Shown one piece after another: positions 1 through 7,010 of a stretch of DNA of 14,441 nt. The DNA is from Bacteroidota bacterium (GTDB lineage: Bacteria; Bacteroidota; Bacteroidia; Flavobacteriales_F; PHOS-HE28): positions 1 to 14,441 of the forward strand of contig JAEZDL010000096.1 of NCBI GenBank assembly GCA_023418095.1, in the 5' to 3' direction. Both the position numbers and the translations under genes were made by a program. Under the pieces are notes generated by a model. That model was not told the DNA's origin and searched no databases. It saw only the letters and a program-made list of their open reading frames with translations. How positions within the stretch are numbered: position 1 is the stretch's first letter; the number at the start of each line of letters is the position of its first letter.

Positions 1-825
1 TATACCGAAGGCAGGAACTCGCCGCGGCGTGACATCACCGCCACGAATGATGGATCGCTGCACGAGATACCGCTTGCGGTGCTCATCGATGAAGGTTCGG
101 CGAGCGCGAGCGAGATCATTGCCGGTGCGGTGCAGGACAATGATCGGGGGATAGTTGTGGGCCGAAGGTCCTTCGGGAAAGGGCTTGTGCAGGAGCACAT
201 GGAATTGCCCGATCGGAGCGCAGTGCGGCTCACCACCGCGCGTTACTACACCCCAAGCGGCCGATCCATACAACGGCCATATGGTGAAGGAATCGCTTAC
301 GGCGATGATCTTGAGGCGCGTTTCGCGCACGGCGAATTCGTTTCACCGGACAGCATCAAATTGGATACGAGCAAGATCTATTACACTTCGCGCGGACGCA
401 CCGTATATGGTGGCGGCGGCATCATGCCCGACATCTTCGTGGCTGCCGATACCGCAGAGGCATCGCGCTACCTCACCGAGCTTTTCTTCAGCGGTGCGAT
501 CAATGATTTCGCCTTCGATATCGCGGATCGGGATCGAAGCGGATTGCTGGGATTTGGATCGCCTGAGGAATTCGCCCATAGGTTCCAGGTAAGTGAGAAG
601 TTGTTGAACGACCTGAATGAATTCGCCGAAAAGCAGGGAATATCGCCAGACCCCAGTGGATCGGAAAGATCACGTGAGCAGATCGCACTTCGATTGAAGG
701 CCGGCATAGCCCGTAATCTTTGGGGCAACAGCGGATATTACGAGATCATCCTCGATGAGGACCGGATCTACAACCGAGCGATCGAAGCATTGGAGGACCG
801 GCACCTTTCCAAGATCGCCCCCTGA
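1..825 (+). CDS. S41 family C-terminal processing peptidase (CtpA/Prc-like), 5'-truncated
   Basis: The reading frame is open from the first base, so the first 26 visible residues belong to the protein although the first possible start codon (GTG) is at 79; the true start and the PDZ domain lie outside the window. 274 residues are visible. The S41 core is clear: the catalytic serine is the middle Ser of GSASASEI (codon 103-105) and the catalytic lysine is in SFGKGLVQ (codon 178-180), exactly 25 residues later, as in tail-specific proteases. The YTEGR segment before it and RYYTPSGRSIQ after it are also typical. The roughly 190-residue C-terminal part is the helical extension usual in Bacteroidota homologues. 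Family role: periplasmic endoprotease that trims C-termini of envelope proteins. A hairpin terminator follows directly. The family is certain; the substrate is unknown. Confidence 0.93.
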   Translation, partial: YTEGRNSPRRDITATNDGSLHEIPLAVLIDEGSASASEIIAGAVQDNDRGIVVGRRSFGKGLVQEHMELPDRSAVRLTTARYYTPSGRSIQRPYGEGIAYGDDLEARFAHGEFVSPDSIKLDTSKIYYTSRGRTVYGGGGIMPDIFVAADTAEASRYLTELFFSGAINDFAFDIADRDRSGLLGFGSPEEFAHRFQVSEKLLNDLNEFAEKQGISPDPSGSERSREQIALRLKAGIARNLWGNSGYYEIILDEDRIYNRAIEALEDRHLSKIAP

Positions 826-829
826 AAAA

Positions 830-853
830 AAAAGGGCCCTGAAGGGCCCTTTT
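830..853. terminator. Bidirectional rho-independent terminator
   Basis: AAAAGGGCCC and GGGCCCTTTT form a 10-bp perfect stem around a TGAA loop, flanked by an A tract on one side and a T tract on the other. It sits between the stop of the S41 protease gene (+) and the stop of the small lipoprotein gene (-), so it can serve both convergent transcripts. Confidence 0.85.
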
Positions 854-871
854 CCAGAAACGTCCATTGGA

Positions 872-1141
872 TCACTTGGTCTCAGCCTCGGGCGTGGTTG
901 TCGCAGGGGCGTCGGTTGCTGGTGCATCGGTCGCAGGAGCATCGGTGGCTGGCATCTCCTCAACAGTACCTTCCACGGTGGTGGTGTTCTCTGGAGTTAC
1001 CACTTCAGCTTCAACCTCCGCTTCGTTCATTTCGGTGGCGGCAGGCTCGGTGGTCTGCGCCTTTTCCATGGTCTCGGGATTTTCACTGCATGCTACGAAA
1101 AACGCCGCCATGGTGGCGAGAAGAGCGAACTTCTTGATCAT
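872..1141 (-). CDS. Small acidic repeat lipoprotein, function unknown
   Basis: 89 residues from the ATG at 1141. A longer frame opens at 1204, but that start would lie inside the promoter region, and the internal ATG begins a textbook lipoprotein signal: MIKK, then a hydrophobic stretch, then lipobox FVAC with Cys at residue 18. After the Cys the protein is almost only Glu, Ala, Thr and Pro, and includes three tandem ATDAP units near the C-terminus. It has no globular domain that I recognise and is probably disordered. Likely location: lipid-anchored in the envelope. It is transcribed divergently from sodA, with its own promoter at 1173-1205. The low-complexity composition makes homology calls unreliable, but the signal peptide, lipobox, promoter and terminator together argue that it is a real gene. 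Confidence 0.75.
   Translation of the reverse strand: MIKKFALLATMAAFFVACSENPETMEKAQTTEPAATEMNEAEVEAEVVTPENTTTVEGTVEEMPATDAPATDAPATDAPATTTPEAETK
905..949 (-). repeat. Tandem 15-nt repeat coding ATDAP x3
   Basis: Three consecutive in-frame 15-nt units encode ATDAP, followed by a degenerate ATTTP. The unit length is a multiple of three, so gain or loss of units would keep the lipoprotein in frame. Confidence 0.8.
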
Positions 1142-1172
1142 TTGGTTTGGTTGTTTGGATGAAAGTTGGCGG

Positions 1173-1205
1173 CAAATGTATGTGGTGGGATCGATCGGTG
1201 TCAAA
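1173..1205 (-). promoter_or_regulatory. Bacteroidota-type promoter for the small lipoprotein gene
   Basis: On the - strand, TTTG (1202-1205) is followed after 21 nt by TACATTTG (1173-1180), matching the -33/-7 consensus TTTG and TAnnTTTG of the Bacteroidota primary sigma factor. The ATG is 31 nt downstream of the -7 box. The match is seen directly; promoter activity is inferred. Confidence 0.65.
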
Positions 1206-1226
1206 GTGTTCGGCCTTGGGCGGGAC

Positions 1227-1234
1227 TATCTTTG
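1227..1234 (+). promoter_or_regulatory. -7 promoter element of sodA
   Basis: TATCTTTG matches TAnnTTTG exactly and lies 36 nt before the sodA ATG. No good -33 TTTG is visible about 20 nt upstream; the nearest candidates, around 1205-1212, are weak. This is a -7 box call only. Confidence 0.55.
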
Positions 1235-1270
1235 TCCCGAATGACCAATAACACAAAATCCTGATCAGCA

Positions 1271-1879
1271 ATGGCCTATAAATTACCTGACCTTCCCTAC
1301 CCTTCCAATGCGCTGGAACCCCACATCGACAAGGAAACGATGGAGATCCACCATGGGAAACACCATAATGCTTACGTGACCAACCTGAACAAGGCGATCG
1401 AGGGTTCCGCCATGGACAACAAGTCCATCGAGGAATTGATGAAGGGCATGGACATGAAGAACAACGCCGTGCGTAACAATGGCGGCGGCCACTACAACCA
1501 CAGCCTTTTCTGGACGATCATGGCGCCGAACGCAGGTGGGGCGCCCAGCGGCGCGATCGCTGAAGCGATCGACAAGGACTTCGGTTCATTCGATGCCTTC
1601 AAGGAGAAATTCGAGCAGGCCGCCACCACCCGTTTCGGAAGTGGCTGGGCGTGGCTATGCGTACATAAAGGAGGAAAGCTCGAGGTATGCAGCACTCCCA
1701 ACCAGGATAATCCGCTGATGCCCGACACGGGCTGCGGAGGCACACCGATCCTTGGCCTCGACGTTTGGGAACACGCCTATTACCTGAAGTACCAGAACAA
1801 GAGGCCCGATTACATCAAGGCCTTCTGGAACGTGGTGAACTGGCCGGAGGTGACGCGCCGCTTCAACGAAGGAAAGTGA
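1271..1879 (+). CDS. sodA: Superoxide dismutase, Mn/Fe family (Mn-type residues)
   Basis: 202 residues, the normal length for the family. It converts superoxide to oxygen and hydrogen peroxide in the cytoplasm. Metal ligands are visible: His27 (in EIHHGKHHNAYV), His77 (in HYNHSLFW), and Asp164 and His168 (in LDVWEHAYYLKY). Second-shell His31 and Tyr35 are also present. Residues that distinguish metal type favour manganese: Gly73 lies four residues before the His77 ligand, and Gln145 in NQDNPLM supplies the active-site glutamine from the C-terminal domain, where Fe enzymes use a Gln near the first position. Cambialistic activity cannot be excluded from sequence. The ATG start gives the usual MAYKLPDLPY N-terminus, with no signal peptide. 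It is a single-gene unit with its own -7 box and a strong terminator. Confidence 0.95.
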   Translation: MAYKLPDLPYPSNALEPHIDKETMEIHHGKHHNAYVTNLNKAIEGSAMDNKSIEELMKGMDMKNNAVRNNGGGHYNHSLFWTIMAPNAGGAPSGAIAEAIDKDFGSFDAFKEKFEQAATTRFGSGWAWLCVHKGGKLEVCSTPNQDNPLMPDTGCGGTPILGLDVWEHAYYLKYQNKRPDYIKAFWNVVNWPEVTRRFNEGK

Positions 1880-1890
1880 TGGAGCCTTGT

Positions 1891-1923
1891 AAAAAGGGGT
1901 GCAGTGATCCTGCACCCCTTTTT
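1891..1923. terminator. Bidirectional rho-independent terminator between sodA and glmS
   Basis: A 13-bp perfect stem (AAAAAGGGGTGCA with TGCACCCCTTTTT) surrounds a 7-nt loop. The A and T tracts at the two feet let it work for sodA (+) and for the glmS operon (-), which ends at 1943. Confidence 0.9.
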
Positions 1924-1942
1924 CATTCCATTCCGATCGATC

Positions 1943-3787
1943 CTATTCCACAGTAACGCTCTTCGCCAGGTTACGTGGCTGATCAACGTTGCAACCACGC
2001 ATCACGGCGATGTGGTAGCTGATCAGCTGCAGGGGAACAACGCTAAGGATCGGCACAAGAGCATCGGCCGTCTCGGGGATCTCGATCGCATGATCGGCGA
2101 GCCCCCGCACCACGGAATCGCCTTCGGTAATGATGGCGATGATCTTTCCTTTCCGCGCCTTCACCTCCTGGATGTTGCTCACCACTTTCTCGTAACTGGC
2201 GCCTTTCGTGGCGATCACGAAAACGGGCATCGCATCATCGATCAGTGCGATCGGGCCGTGCTTCATCTCCGCTGCGGGATATCCTTCCGCATGGATGTAA
2301 CTGATCTCCTTCAGTTTGAGCGCACCCTCCAGCGCGACGGGGAATGTGTAGCCACGGCCGAGATAGAGCGCGTTGGTCGCATCCTTGTAGATATCGGCGA
2401 TGTATTTGATCTGGGCTTCGTTGGCAAGCACCTTCTGCACCTTGTCCGGGATCGAATCCAACTCGTTCAACAACCGGTAGAAATTACTTCCGCTGATCGT
2501 GCCGCGCTTGTGCCCGATCATCAGCGCCATCAACGTGAGGACCGTGACCTGTGCAGTGAAGGCCTTGGTGCTCGCCACACCGATCTCCGGGCCGGCATGC
2601 GTATAGGAGCCCGCGTGGGTGATGCGCGCGATGCTGCTGCCCACCACGTTGCAGATGCCGATGATGGTGGCCCCCTTCGATTTTGCGAGTTCGATCGCCG
2701 CGAGCGTATCCGCAGTTTCACCGCTCTGGCTGATCGCGATCACGATATCCTCCTCACCCACTATCGGATTGCGGTAACGGAATTCGCTCGCATACTCCAC
2801 CTCAACTGGAATGCGCGCGTATTCCTCGAAGAGGTATTCGCCCACCATTCCCGCATGCCAGCTGGTACCGCAACCAACGATGAGAATGCGTTTGGCGTTG
2901 ACGAATTTCTGCTCGTAATCTTTGATGCCGCCCAGCACCACCTGGCCTTTCTTCAGATCGATCCTTCCGCGCATGCTGTCGCGAATGCTGCGCGGCTGCT
3001 CATGGATCTCCTTCAGCATGAAGTGATCGTAACCGCCTTTTTCCAGCGCTTCGAGATGCATCTCCAGCTCCTGGATGAAAGGGGTCTTCTCCTGGTTCCT
3101 GATGTTGCGGATCTTCAAGGGCTTCTTCCGATCGATCACGGCCACCTCCCCATCTTCCAGATAGACCACGTTCTTGGTGTGTTCCACGATCGGTGTGGCA
3201 TCACTGGCAACGAAATATTCCCCACCCTCTCCGATGCCGATCACCAGGGGTGAACTTCGGCGCGCGGCCACCATCACATCGGGATCGTTCCGATCGATGA
3301 CCACGATCGCATAAGCACCCACCACGCTGTCCAGCGCGAGCCGGACGGCATCGGCAAGATCGACACCTTCGGTCTGCTGCACATCATCGATCAGGTTCAC
3401 CAATACCTCGGTATCGGTCTCGCTGCGGAAGCGGTGGCCACGCTTGATCAACTCCTCCTTGAGCGAAGCATAATTCTCGATGATGCCATTGTGGATCAAC
3501 GCGATGTTGCCGCTCGTTCCCTGGTGCGGGTGCGCGTTCACATCGTTCGGTGCCCCGTGCGTGGCCCAGCGCGTATGCCCGATCCCGAGCGTACCGGCAA
3601 GGTCCTTTCCGGCCACATGCGCCTCCAGGTCACTTACCTTGCCCTGGCATTTGAAGATGTGCATGCCATTGCCATCGAGCAGGGCGACCCCCGCACTATC
3701 GTAACCACGATATTCCAGCCGGCGAAGGCCGTTGATAAGGATCGGATAGGCATTCTTGCCACCGATGTAGGCTACGATCCCGCACAT
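1943..3787 (-). CDS. glmS: Glutamine--fructose-6-phosphate aminotransferase (isomerizing)
   Basis: 614 residues, full length. It makes glucosamine-6-phosphate from fructose-6-phosphate and glutamine, the entry step to UDP-GlcNAc for peptidoglycan and LPS. The N-terminal glutaminase domain (about 1-225) starts MCGIVAY, with Cys2 as nucleophile after Met removal, and carries HTRWATHG (71-78), HNG (99-101) and SETDTE (122-127). Two SIS domains follow: the first with CGTS (306-309), SQSGET (353-358) and VASTKAF (404-410), the second with the catalytic region KLKEISYIHAEG and KHGP (His510). The C-terminus DQPRNLAKSVTVE carries the conserved lysine (Lys609) that closes the sugar site. The ATG lies only 6 nt after the upstream DUF4270 stop, so it is co-transcribed as the last gene of the operon. 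I see no glmS riboswitch, and there is no room for one in the 6-nt gap. Confidence 0.97.
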   Translation of the reverse strand: MCGIVAYIGGKNAYPILINGLRRLEYRGYDSAGVALLDGNGMHIFKCQGKVSDLEAHVAGKDLAGTLGIGHTRWATHGAPNDVNAHPHQGTSGNIALIHNGIIENYASLKEELIKRGHRFRSETDTEVLVNLIDDVQQTEGVDLADAVRLALDSVVGAYAIVVIDRNDPDVMVAARRSSPLVIGIGEGGEYFVASDATPIVEHTKNVVYLEDGEVAVIDRKKPLKIRNIRNQEKTPFIQELEMHLEALEKGGYDHFMLKEIHEQPRSIRDSMRGRIDLKKGQVVLGGIKDYEQKFVNAKRILIVGCGTSWHAGMVGEYLFEEYARIPVEVEYASEFRYRNPIVGEEDIVIAISQSGETADTLAAIELAKSKGATIIGICNVVGSSIARITHAGSYTHAGPEIGVASTKAFTAQVTVLTLMALMIGHKRGTISGSNFYRLLNELDSIPDKVQKVLANEAQIKYIADIYKDATNALYLGRGYTFPVALEGALKLKEISYIHAEGYPAAEMKHGPIALIDDAMPVFVIATKGASYEKVVSNIQEVKARKGKIIAIITEGDSVVRGLADHAIEIPETADALVPILSVVPLQLISYHIAVMRGCNVDQPRNLAKSVTVE

Positions 3788-3793
3788 CTGATC

Positions 3794-5149
3794 TCAGTAT
3801 GTGGTAAAAGTAAGGAGCAGCCGCATTCCGCTGCCGTCCTCACGGGGCGCGGTAAGCACAACACGGTTCGCACTGATCCCGCTCGATCCGGCCACCATTT
3901 CGAAACCGTTGTTCGGGATCTGTCCGTTGATCAAGCCTTGCACATAGCGCGTAACGTTGAAGCGATACTCACGCGTATCCGATCGATATGTTCCATCGAT
4001 CGCCGTGATGCCACCGAGTTGATCGGGCAGGAATATCTCTTCACCTTCATCATCGAGCCGGAAAAGGAAGATCTGCAGCGGAGGCGTCAGGTAAGGGTTG
4101 AACGTGCCTTCCACCGGCGCGATCAATTCCGCCTTGGCAAGGATCCGATCGGTGCCGGCGAATTCCTGTACATCAGGCAGGCGCACCGCCACGCGCGACC
4201 CACCCAGCGTTTGGATGTATACCGCATCGGTAACAGCATTGCTGTCGGCAAGAGCGGCGGTGATCGATGGGTCGATCGCCTGGGAATGATCGATCACAGC
4301 AGTGGTATAACGCACGCTGTTGCTGGTAACCGGCAGATCGAACTTCCGCTGAAGGTCGGGTTGATCATTCTGATCACGGTAGTACAGGGTGGCCTTCGAT
4401 CCCGCATGGAGCAGATCGAAGTAAAGGATGCCTTCCTGGAAAGGCAGTTGCGTTCCGTTGTTCACCGTGATATGGATGCCCTTGAAGAATTGAAGGAATG
4501 CGGTGTTGTCCGAAAGCGATGGGGTGTTGAAGGCGTTCAGGAAGCGATCCGCAAGGGTGTTCGAAAGCTTTATCCGCAGTTGCGGCGGCAGCGTCTCGCC
4601 TCCGATCACCACGGCCTCAAGTGGTCTGGGAGTGATGCTTCCACCTGGATCGGCGACCAGATCGGCAGGCAGAACTTCGGGGAGATCATCGGTATGATAG
4701 AGCGAATCCACTGAAAGATCCTCGTTCAATTCATGCACTTCGAAGATCTGTGCTCCCAGCCCGCCGTAGTTCTGTGCAGCCGCATCGTACACCAATGACA
4801 GCACCAGACTGTCAGGCTGTAATCCGGTGGTATCCATGCCGGCACCCACGTTGGAACTGCTGAGACGCAACTGGGTGACGATCCCGGTCTTCACCAACCC
4901 GAATTGCGGATCGAGGTAGGAGCCGAGCAGATTACGTGTAAGGCCGCTGGTACGCACCTGTTCCTGCTCGAAACTATATGCACGGAGCGGCACCGGCTCA
5001 CCTGTAACGTCCAGTTCATCACCCGGCAGCAATTCCAACCCCAGATCGGCGTCGGGCTTTTTGCATCCGGTGATCGAGAGGCCACCCAAAATGAAGAACA
5101 CGGCCCACATCGCAGGCCGTGTCTTCTTGACGTTCGTTATCGTTCCCAA
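3794..5149 (-). CDS. DUF4270-family lipoprotein
   Basis: 451 residues from a TTG at 5149. The TTG is preferred over an ATG at 5110 because it keeps the positive n-region (KKTR) in front of the hydrophobic stretch and lipobox SITGC (Cys29); the ATG would leave a signal peptide with no charge. The rest is beta-rich, with KKPDADLGLELLPGD just after the Cys and LLGSYLDPQFGLVKTG (about 73-88), which I recognise as the DUF4270 start. DUF4270 proteins are Bacteroidota-specific and uncharacterised; the lipobox predicts a lipid-anchored envelope protein. It is squeezed between the GT5-domain gene (5-nt gap) and glmS (6-nt gap), a neighbourhood I recall from other flavobacteria, which suggests an envelope-sugar or cell-surface role (inference). 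Confidence 0.85.
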   Translation of the reverse strand: MGTITNVKKTRPAMWAVFFILGGLSITGCKKPDADLGLELLPGDELDVTGEPVPLRAYSFEQEQVRTSGLTRNLLGSYLDPQFGLVKTGIVTQLRLSSSNVGAGMDTTGLQPDSLVLSLVYDAAAQNYGGLGAQIFEVHELNEDLSVDSLYHTDDLPEVLPADLVADPGGSITPRPLEAVVIGGETLPPQLRIKLSNTLADRFLNAFNTPSLSDNTAFLQFFKGIHITVNNGTQLPFQEGILYFDLLHAGSKATLYYRDQNDQPDLQRKFDLPVTSNSVRYTTAVIDHSQAIDPSITAALADSNAVTDAVYIQTLGGSRVAVRLPDVQEFAGTDRILAKAELIAPVEGTFNPYLTPPLQIFLFRLDDEGEEIFLPDQLGGITAIDGTYRSDTREYRFNVTRYVQGLINGQIPNNGFEMVAGSSGISANRVVLTAPREDGSGMRLLLTFTTY

Positions 5150-5154
5150 TGTCT

Positions 5155-5979
5155 TCAGACCAAGGCTTCCTCCAATACGCTGTGGTAGAAATCAGCGTGG
5201 GCCTTTACATGTTCACCGTATGGAACATAGTTCATCACCGGTCTATCGTATGCCTTCACTGCGGCTTCCAATCCCTTGCCCAGCTTCGCGCTGCCACGCA
5301 CCACACCATCGCTCAGGCTCATGGCGAATTTGCTCAACTCGTCCGTGTTCGGCTTGGCCAATCCTTTCAGGAGAGCGGGGTCGAAACCTTCCATCGCAAG
5401 CTTCTTCGGCAGGTCCTTGTCCAGCAACTCGCATTTCTGATCATAGGCCGTATATACCAGCTTGGCATTCTCAAAATGCGGGTCATCATTGAAGTGATAG
5501 CGCACATACAATGGAACGAAAGCGGTCATCCAGCCATGGCAATGGATGATATCCGGGACCCATCCCAGCTTCCTCACGGTCTCAAGCACACCGCGACCGA
5601 AGAAAAGGGCACGTTCGTCATTGTCGCGGAAGAATTCACCATCCGCATCGTGCGTATCTGCCTTGCGCTTGAAATACTCTTCATTATCGATGAAGTAGAC
5701 CTGCATTCGGGCGCTTGGCACACTGGCCACCTTGATCAGCAACGCATGGTCAGTATCATTGATGATCAGGTTCATGCCGCTGAGGCGGATCACTTCATGC
5801 AGCTGGTGCCGCCGTTCGTTGATGCAGCCGAACTTCGGCATGAACACCCTGATCTCATTTCCGCATTCCAGTATACCCTGCGGCAGATTGCGAGCGATCT
5901 TCGCCATTTCCTCCGGACCATCCATGAAAGGGTGTATCGATTGGGAAATGGTGAGGACCTTGGCGTTCTTCAAGCTCAT
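5155..5979 (-). CDS. Stand-alone glycogen/starch synthase N-terminal (GT5) domain protein
   Basis: 274 residues from the ATG at 5979. The frame opens at 6033, but that start lies upstream of the promoter -7 box, and the extra 18 residues are unlike the family. It matches the catalytic N-domain of GlgA: INERRHQLHEVIRLSGMN (53-70), VYFIDNEEYF (94-103), DNDERALFFGRG (119-130) and DIIHCHGW (143-150). Full GlgA is about 470-500 residues with a second Rossmann domain; here that domain is absent and the gene ends normally in a tight operon, so this is not a frameshift. The N-terminal K-x-GG-L loop that binds ADP-glucose is also missing (the equivalent stretch is PEEMAKIARNL). Automatic pipelines would call it glycogen synthase, but that activity is doubtful. 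It is the first gene of the operon with DUF4270 and glmS. Confidence 0.85.
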   Translation of the reverse strand: MSLKNAKVLTISQSIHPFMDGPEEMAKIARNLPQGILECGNEIRVFMPKFGCINERRHQLHEVIRLSGMNLIINDTDHALLIKVASVPSARMQVYFIDNEEYFKRKADTHDADGEFFRDNDERALFFGRGVLETVRKLGWVPDIIHCHGWMTAFVPLYVRYHFNDDPHFENAKLVYTAYDQKCELLDKDLPKKLAMEGFDPALLKGLAKPNTDELSKFAMSLSDGVVRGSAKLGKGLEAAVKAYDRPVMNYVPYGEHVKAHADFYHSVLEEALV

Positions 5980-6002
5980 ATGATAAGGGTGGGGATCGGG
6001 TA

Positions 6003-6034
6003 CAAAAATATGGAATTTTCGCCGGGATATCAAA
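6003..6034 (-). promoter_or_regulatory. Promoter of the GT5-DUF4270-glmS operon
   Basis: On the - strand, TTTG (6031-6034), a 20-nt spacer and TATTTTTG (6003-6010) give a full Bacteroidota -33/-7 match, 23 nt before the ATG at 5979. This also supports the choice of 5979 over the longer frame. Confidence 0.7.
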
Positions 6035-6043
6035 CCCTGCCTT

Positions 6044-6051
6044 TAGCTTCG
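6044..6051 (+). promoter_or_regulatory. Possible -7 element of panC
   Basis: TAGCTTCG differs by one base from TAnnTTTG and lies 34 nt before the panC GTG, a spacing like that of sodA and panD. A weak TTCG at 6018-6021 could be the -33 box. This is tentative. Confidence 0.3.
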
Positions 6052-6085
6052 TCCCCCTTTTCCGTGTTCCACGGCTGCGCGGATC

Positions 6086-6934
6086 GTGAAGATCGTACAA
6101 ACCCCGGAAGCCATCGCCAATGAGGTGGCACATGCGCGCCGGAGCATTTCCCGGATCGGTTTCGTGCCCACCATGGGTGCCCTGCACGAAGGGCACCTCG
6201 GCTTGATCCACCGGGCCCGGACCACCTGCGATGCCGTGGTCTGCAGCATCTTCGTGAACCCTTTGCAATTCAACGATCCGAAGGATCTGGAAAAGTATCC
6301 GCGGCGGCTCGAAGCGGATGCACGGTTGCTGAAGGATGCTGGTTGCGACCTTCTGTTCACTCCTGAAAAGGAGGGCATCTTCGCTGATTTCATACCCAGG
6401 AAGTACGATCTGGGCGGGCTGGATCTGCATTGGGAGGGCCCATCGCGGCCGGGACATTTCCAGGGTGTTGTGAACGTGGTGGAACGGCTCTTCTTCTATG
6501 TACGGCCCGATGAAGCATTCTTCGGCGAGAAGGACCGGCAGCAGCTTGCCATTCTGCAACATGTGGCCCGAGCGGAGCGCTGGCCGGAGAAGATCGTTCC
6601 CTGCCCAACGGCGCGTGAGAGCGATGGACTTGCACGTAGCTCGCGAAATATGCGGTTGAACGCCGATGAGAGAAGGGAAGCTTCACTCCTATACAAGGCG
6701 CTTCGGATGGTCGCCGATCAGGCTTTCTCCACTCCCGTGAACGATCTTCATCAGGCTGTCTCGGATCTGCTTTCGACCTCGCCGATCGTGAAGCTCGATC
6801 ATTTCGGTCTCGCCGATCCGCGCACTTTGCGACCGATCGGATCATGGGAAGGGCATGCTCAGGTGGTGGCGCTCATCGCGGCGCAAGTGGGACCCGTACG
6901 GCTGATCGACAACATCCTTGTGAGCCGCAAGTAG
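6086..6934 (+). CDS. panC: Pantothenate synthetase (pantoate--beta-alanine ligase)
   Basis: 282 residues, the usual length. It joins pantoate and beta-alanine with ATP (via pantoyl-adenylate) to make pantothenate, the CoA precursor, in the cytoplasm. The nucleotidyltransferase signature is PTMGALHEGH (28-37, with HEGH), followed by FVNPLQF (56-62), FGEKDRQQL (146-154; the usual Tyr after Asp is Arg here) and RESDGLARSSRN (177-188, the KMSKS-equivalent loop). The start is GTG: no in-frame ATG lies upstream in the divergent promoter region, and MKIVQTPEAI is the expected N-terminus. panD, whose product makes the beta-alanine substrate, follows after 76 nt. Transcription diverges from the GT5 gene. 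Confidence 0.96.
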   Translation: MKIVQTPEAIANEVAHARRSISRIGFVPTMGALHEGHLGLIHRARTTCDAVVCSIFVNPLQFNDPKDLEKYPRRLEADARLLKDAGCDLLFTPEKEGIFADFIPRKYDLGGLDLHWEGPSRPGHFQGVVNVVERLFFYVRPDEAFFGEKDRQQLAILQHVARAERWPEKIVPCPTARESDGLARSSRNMRLNADERREASLLYKALRMVADQAFSTPVNDLHQAVSDLLSTSPIVKLDHFGLADPRTLRPIGSWEGHAQVVALIAAQVGPVRLIDNILVSRK

Positions 6935-6956
6935 TTCCGATCGCTTCCATTCGGAA
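6935..6956. repeat. Short inverted repeat after panC
   Basis: TTCCGA (6935-6940) and TCGGAA (6951-6956) form a 6-bp arm pair with a 10-nt loop directly after the panC stop. There is no T tract, so it is at most a weak attenuator; it could also be chance. Confidence 0.35.
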
Positions 6957-6965
6957 CATAAGCCG

Positions 6966-6973
6966 TAAATTTG
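6966..6973 (+). promoter_or_regulatory. -7 element upstream of panD
   Basis: TAAATTTG matches TAnnTTTG exactly and lies 37 nt before the panD ATG. The -33 region is poor. It suggests that panD and the genes after it have a promoter of their own in addition to read-through from panC. Confidence 0.5.
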
Positions 6974-7010
6974 CGCGCCCGAAGCCAATGGCGACGGGAT
7001 CAGCCTGAAA

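Noticed and set aside
1142..1204. Longer N-terminus for the small lipoprotein
   Set aside because: The extra 21 residues would cover the promoter -7 box and would bury the signal peptide; the internal ATG at 1141 begins a standard lipoprotein signal.
1904..3253. 449-codon open frame on the + strand opposite glmS
   Set aside because: It is antisense to a complete, motif-confirmed glmS, its translation has no recognisable domain, and long antisense frames are common where codon bias avoids stops on the other strand.
3788..3793. glmS ribozyme or riboswitch upstream of glmS
   Set aside because: The gap is only 6 nt and the preceding sequence codes for the end of the DUF4270 protein; no ribozyme core was recognised.
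3434..4714. 426-codon open frame on the + strand across glmS and the DUF4270 gene
   Set aside because: It spans the junction of two convincing - strand genes, has no family resemblance and no promoter or ribosome signal of its own.
5155..5979. Frameshifted or degraded full-length glycogen synthase
   Set aside because: The gene ends with a clean stop 5 nt before the next gene, and no leftover C-terminal GT1 motifs are visible in any frame of the DUF4270 gene region.
5980..6033. Longer N-terminus for the GT5-domain protein
   Set aside because: The earlier ATG at 6033 lies upstream of the -7 box at 6003-6010, so it would not be on the transcript, and the extra residues do not fit the family.
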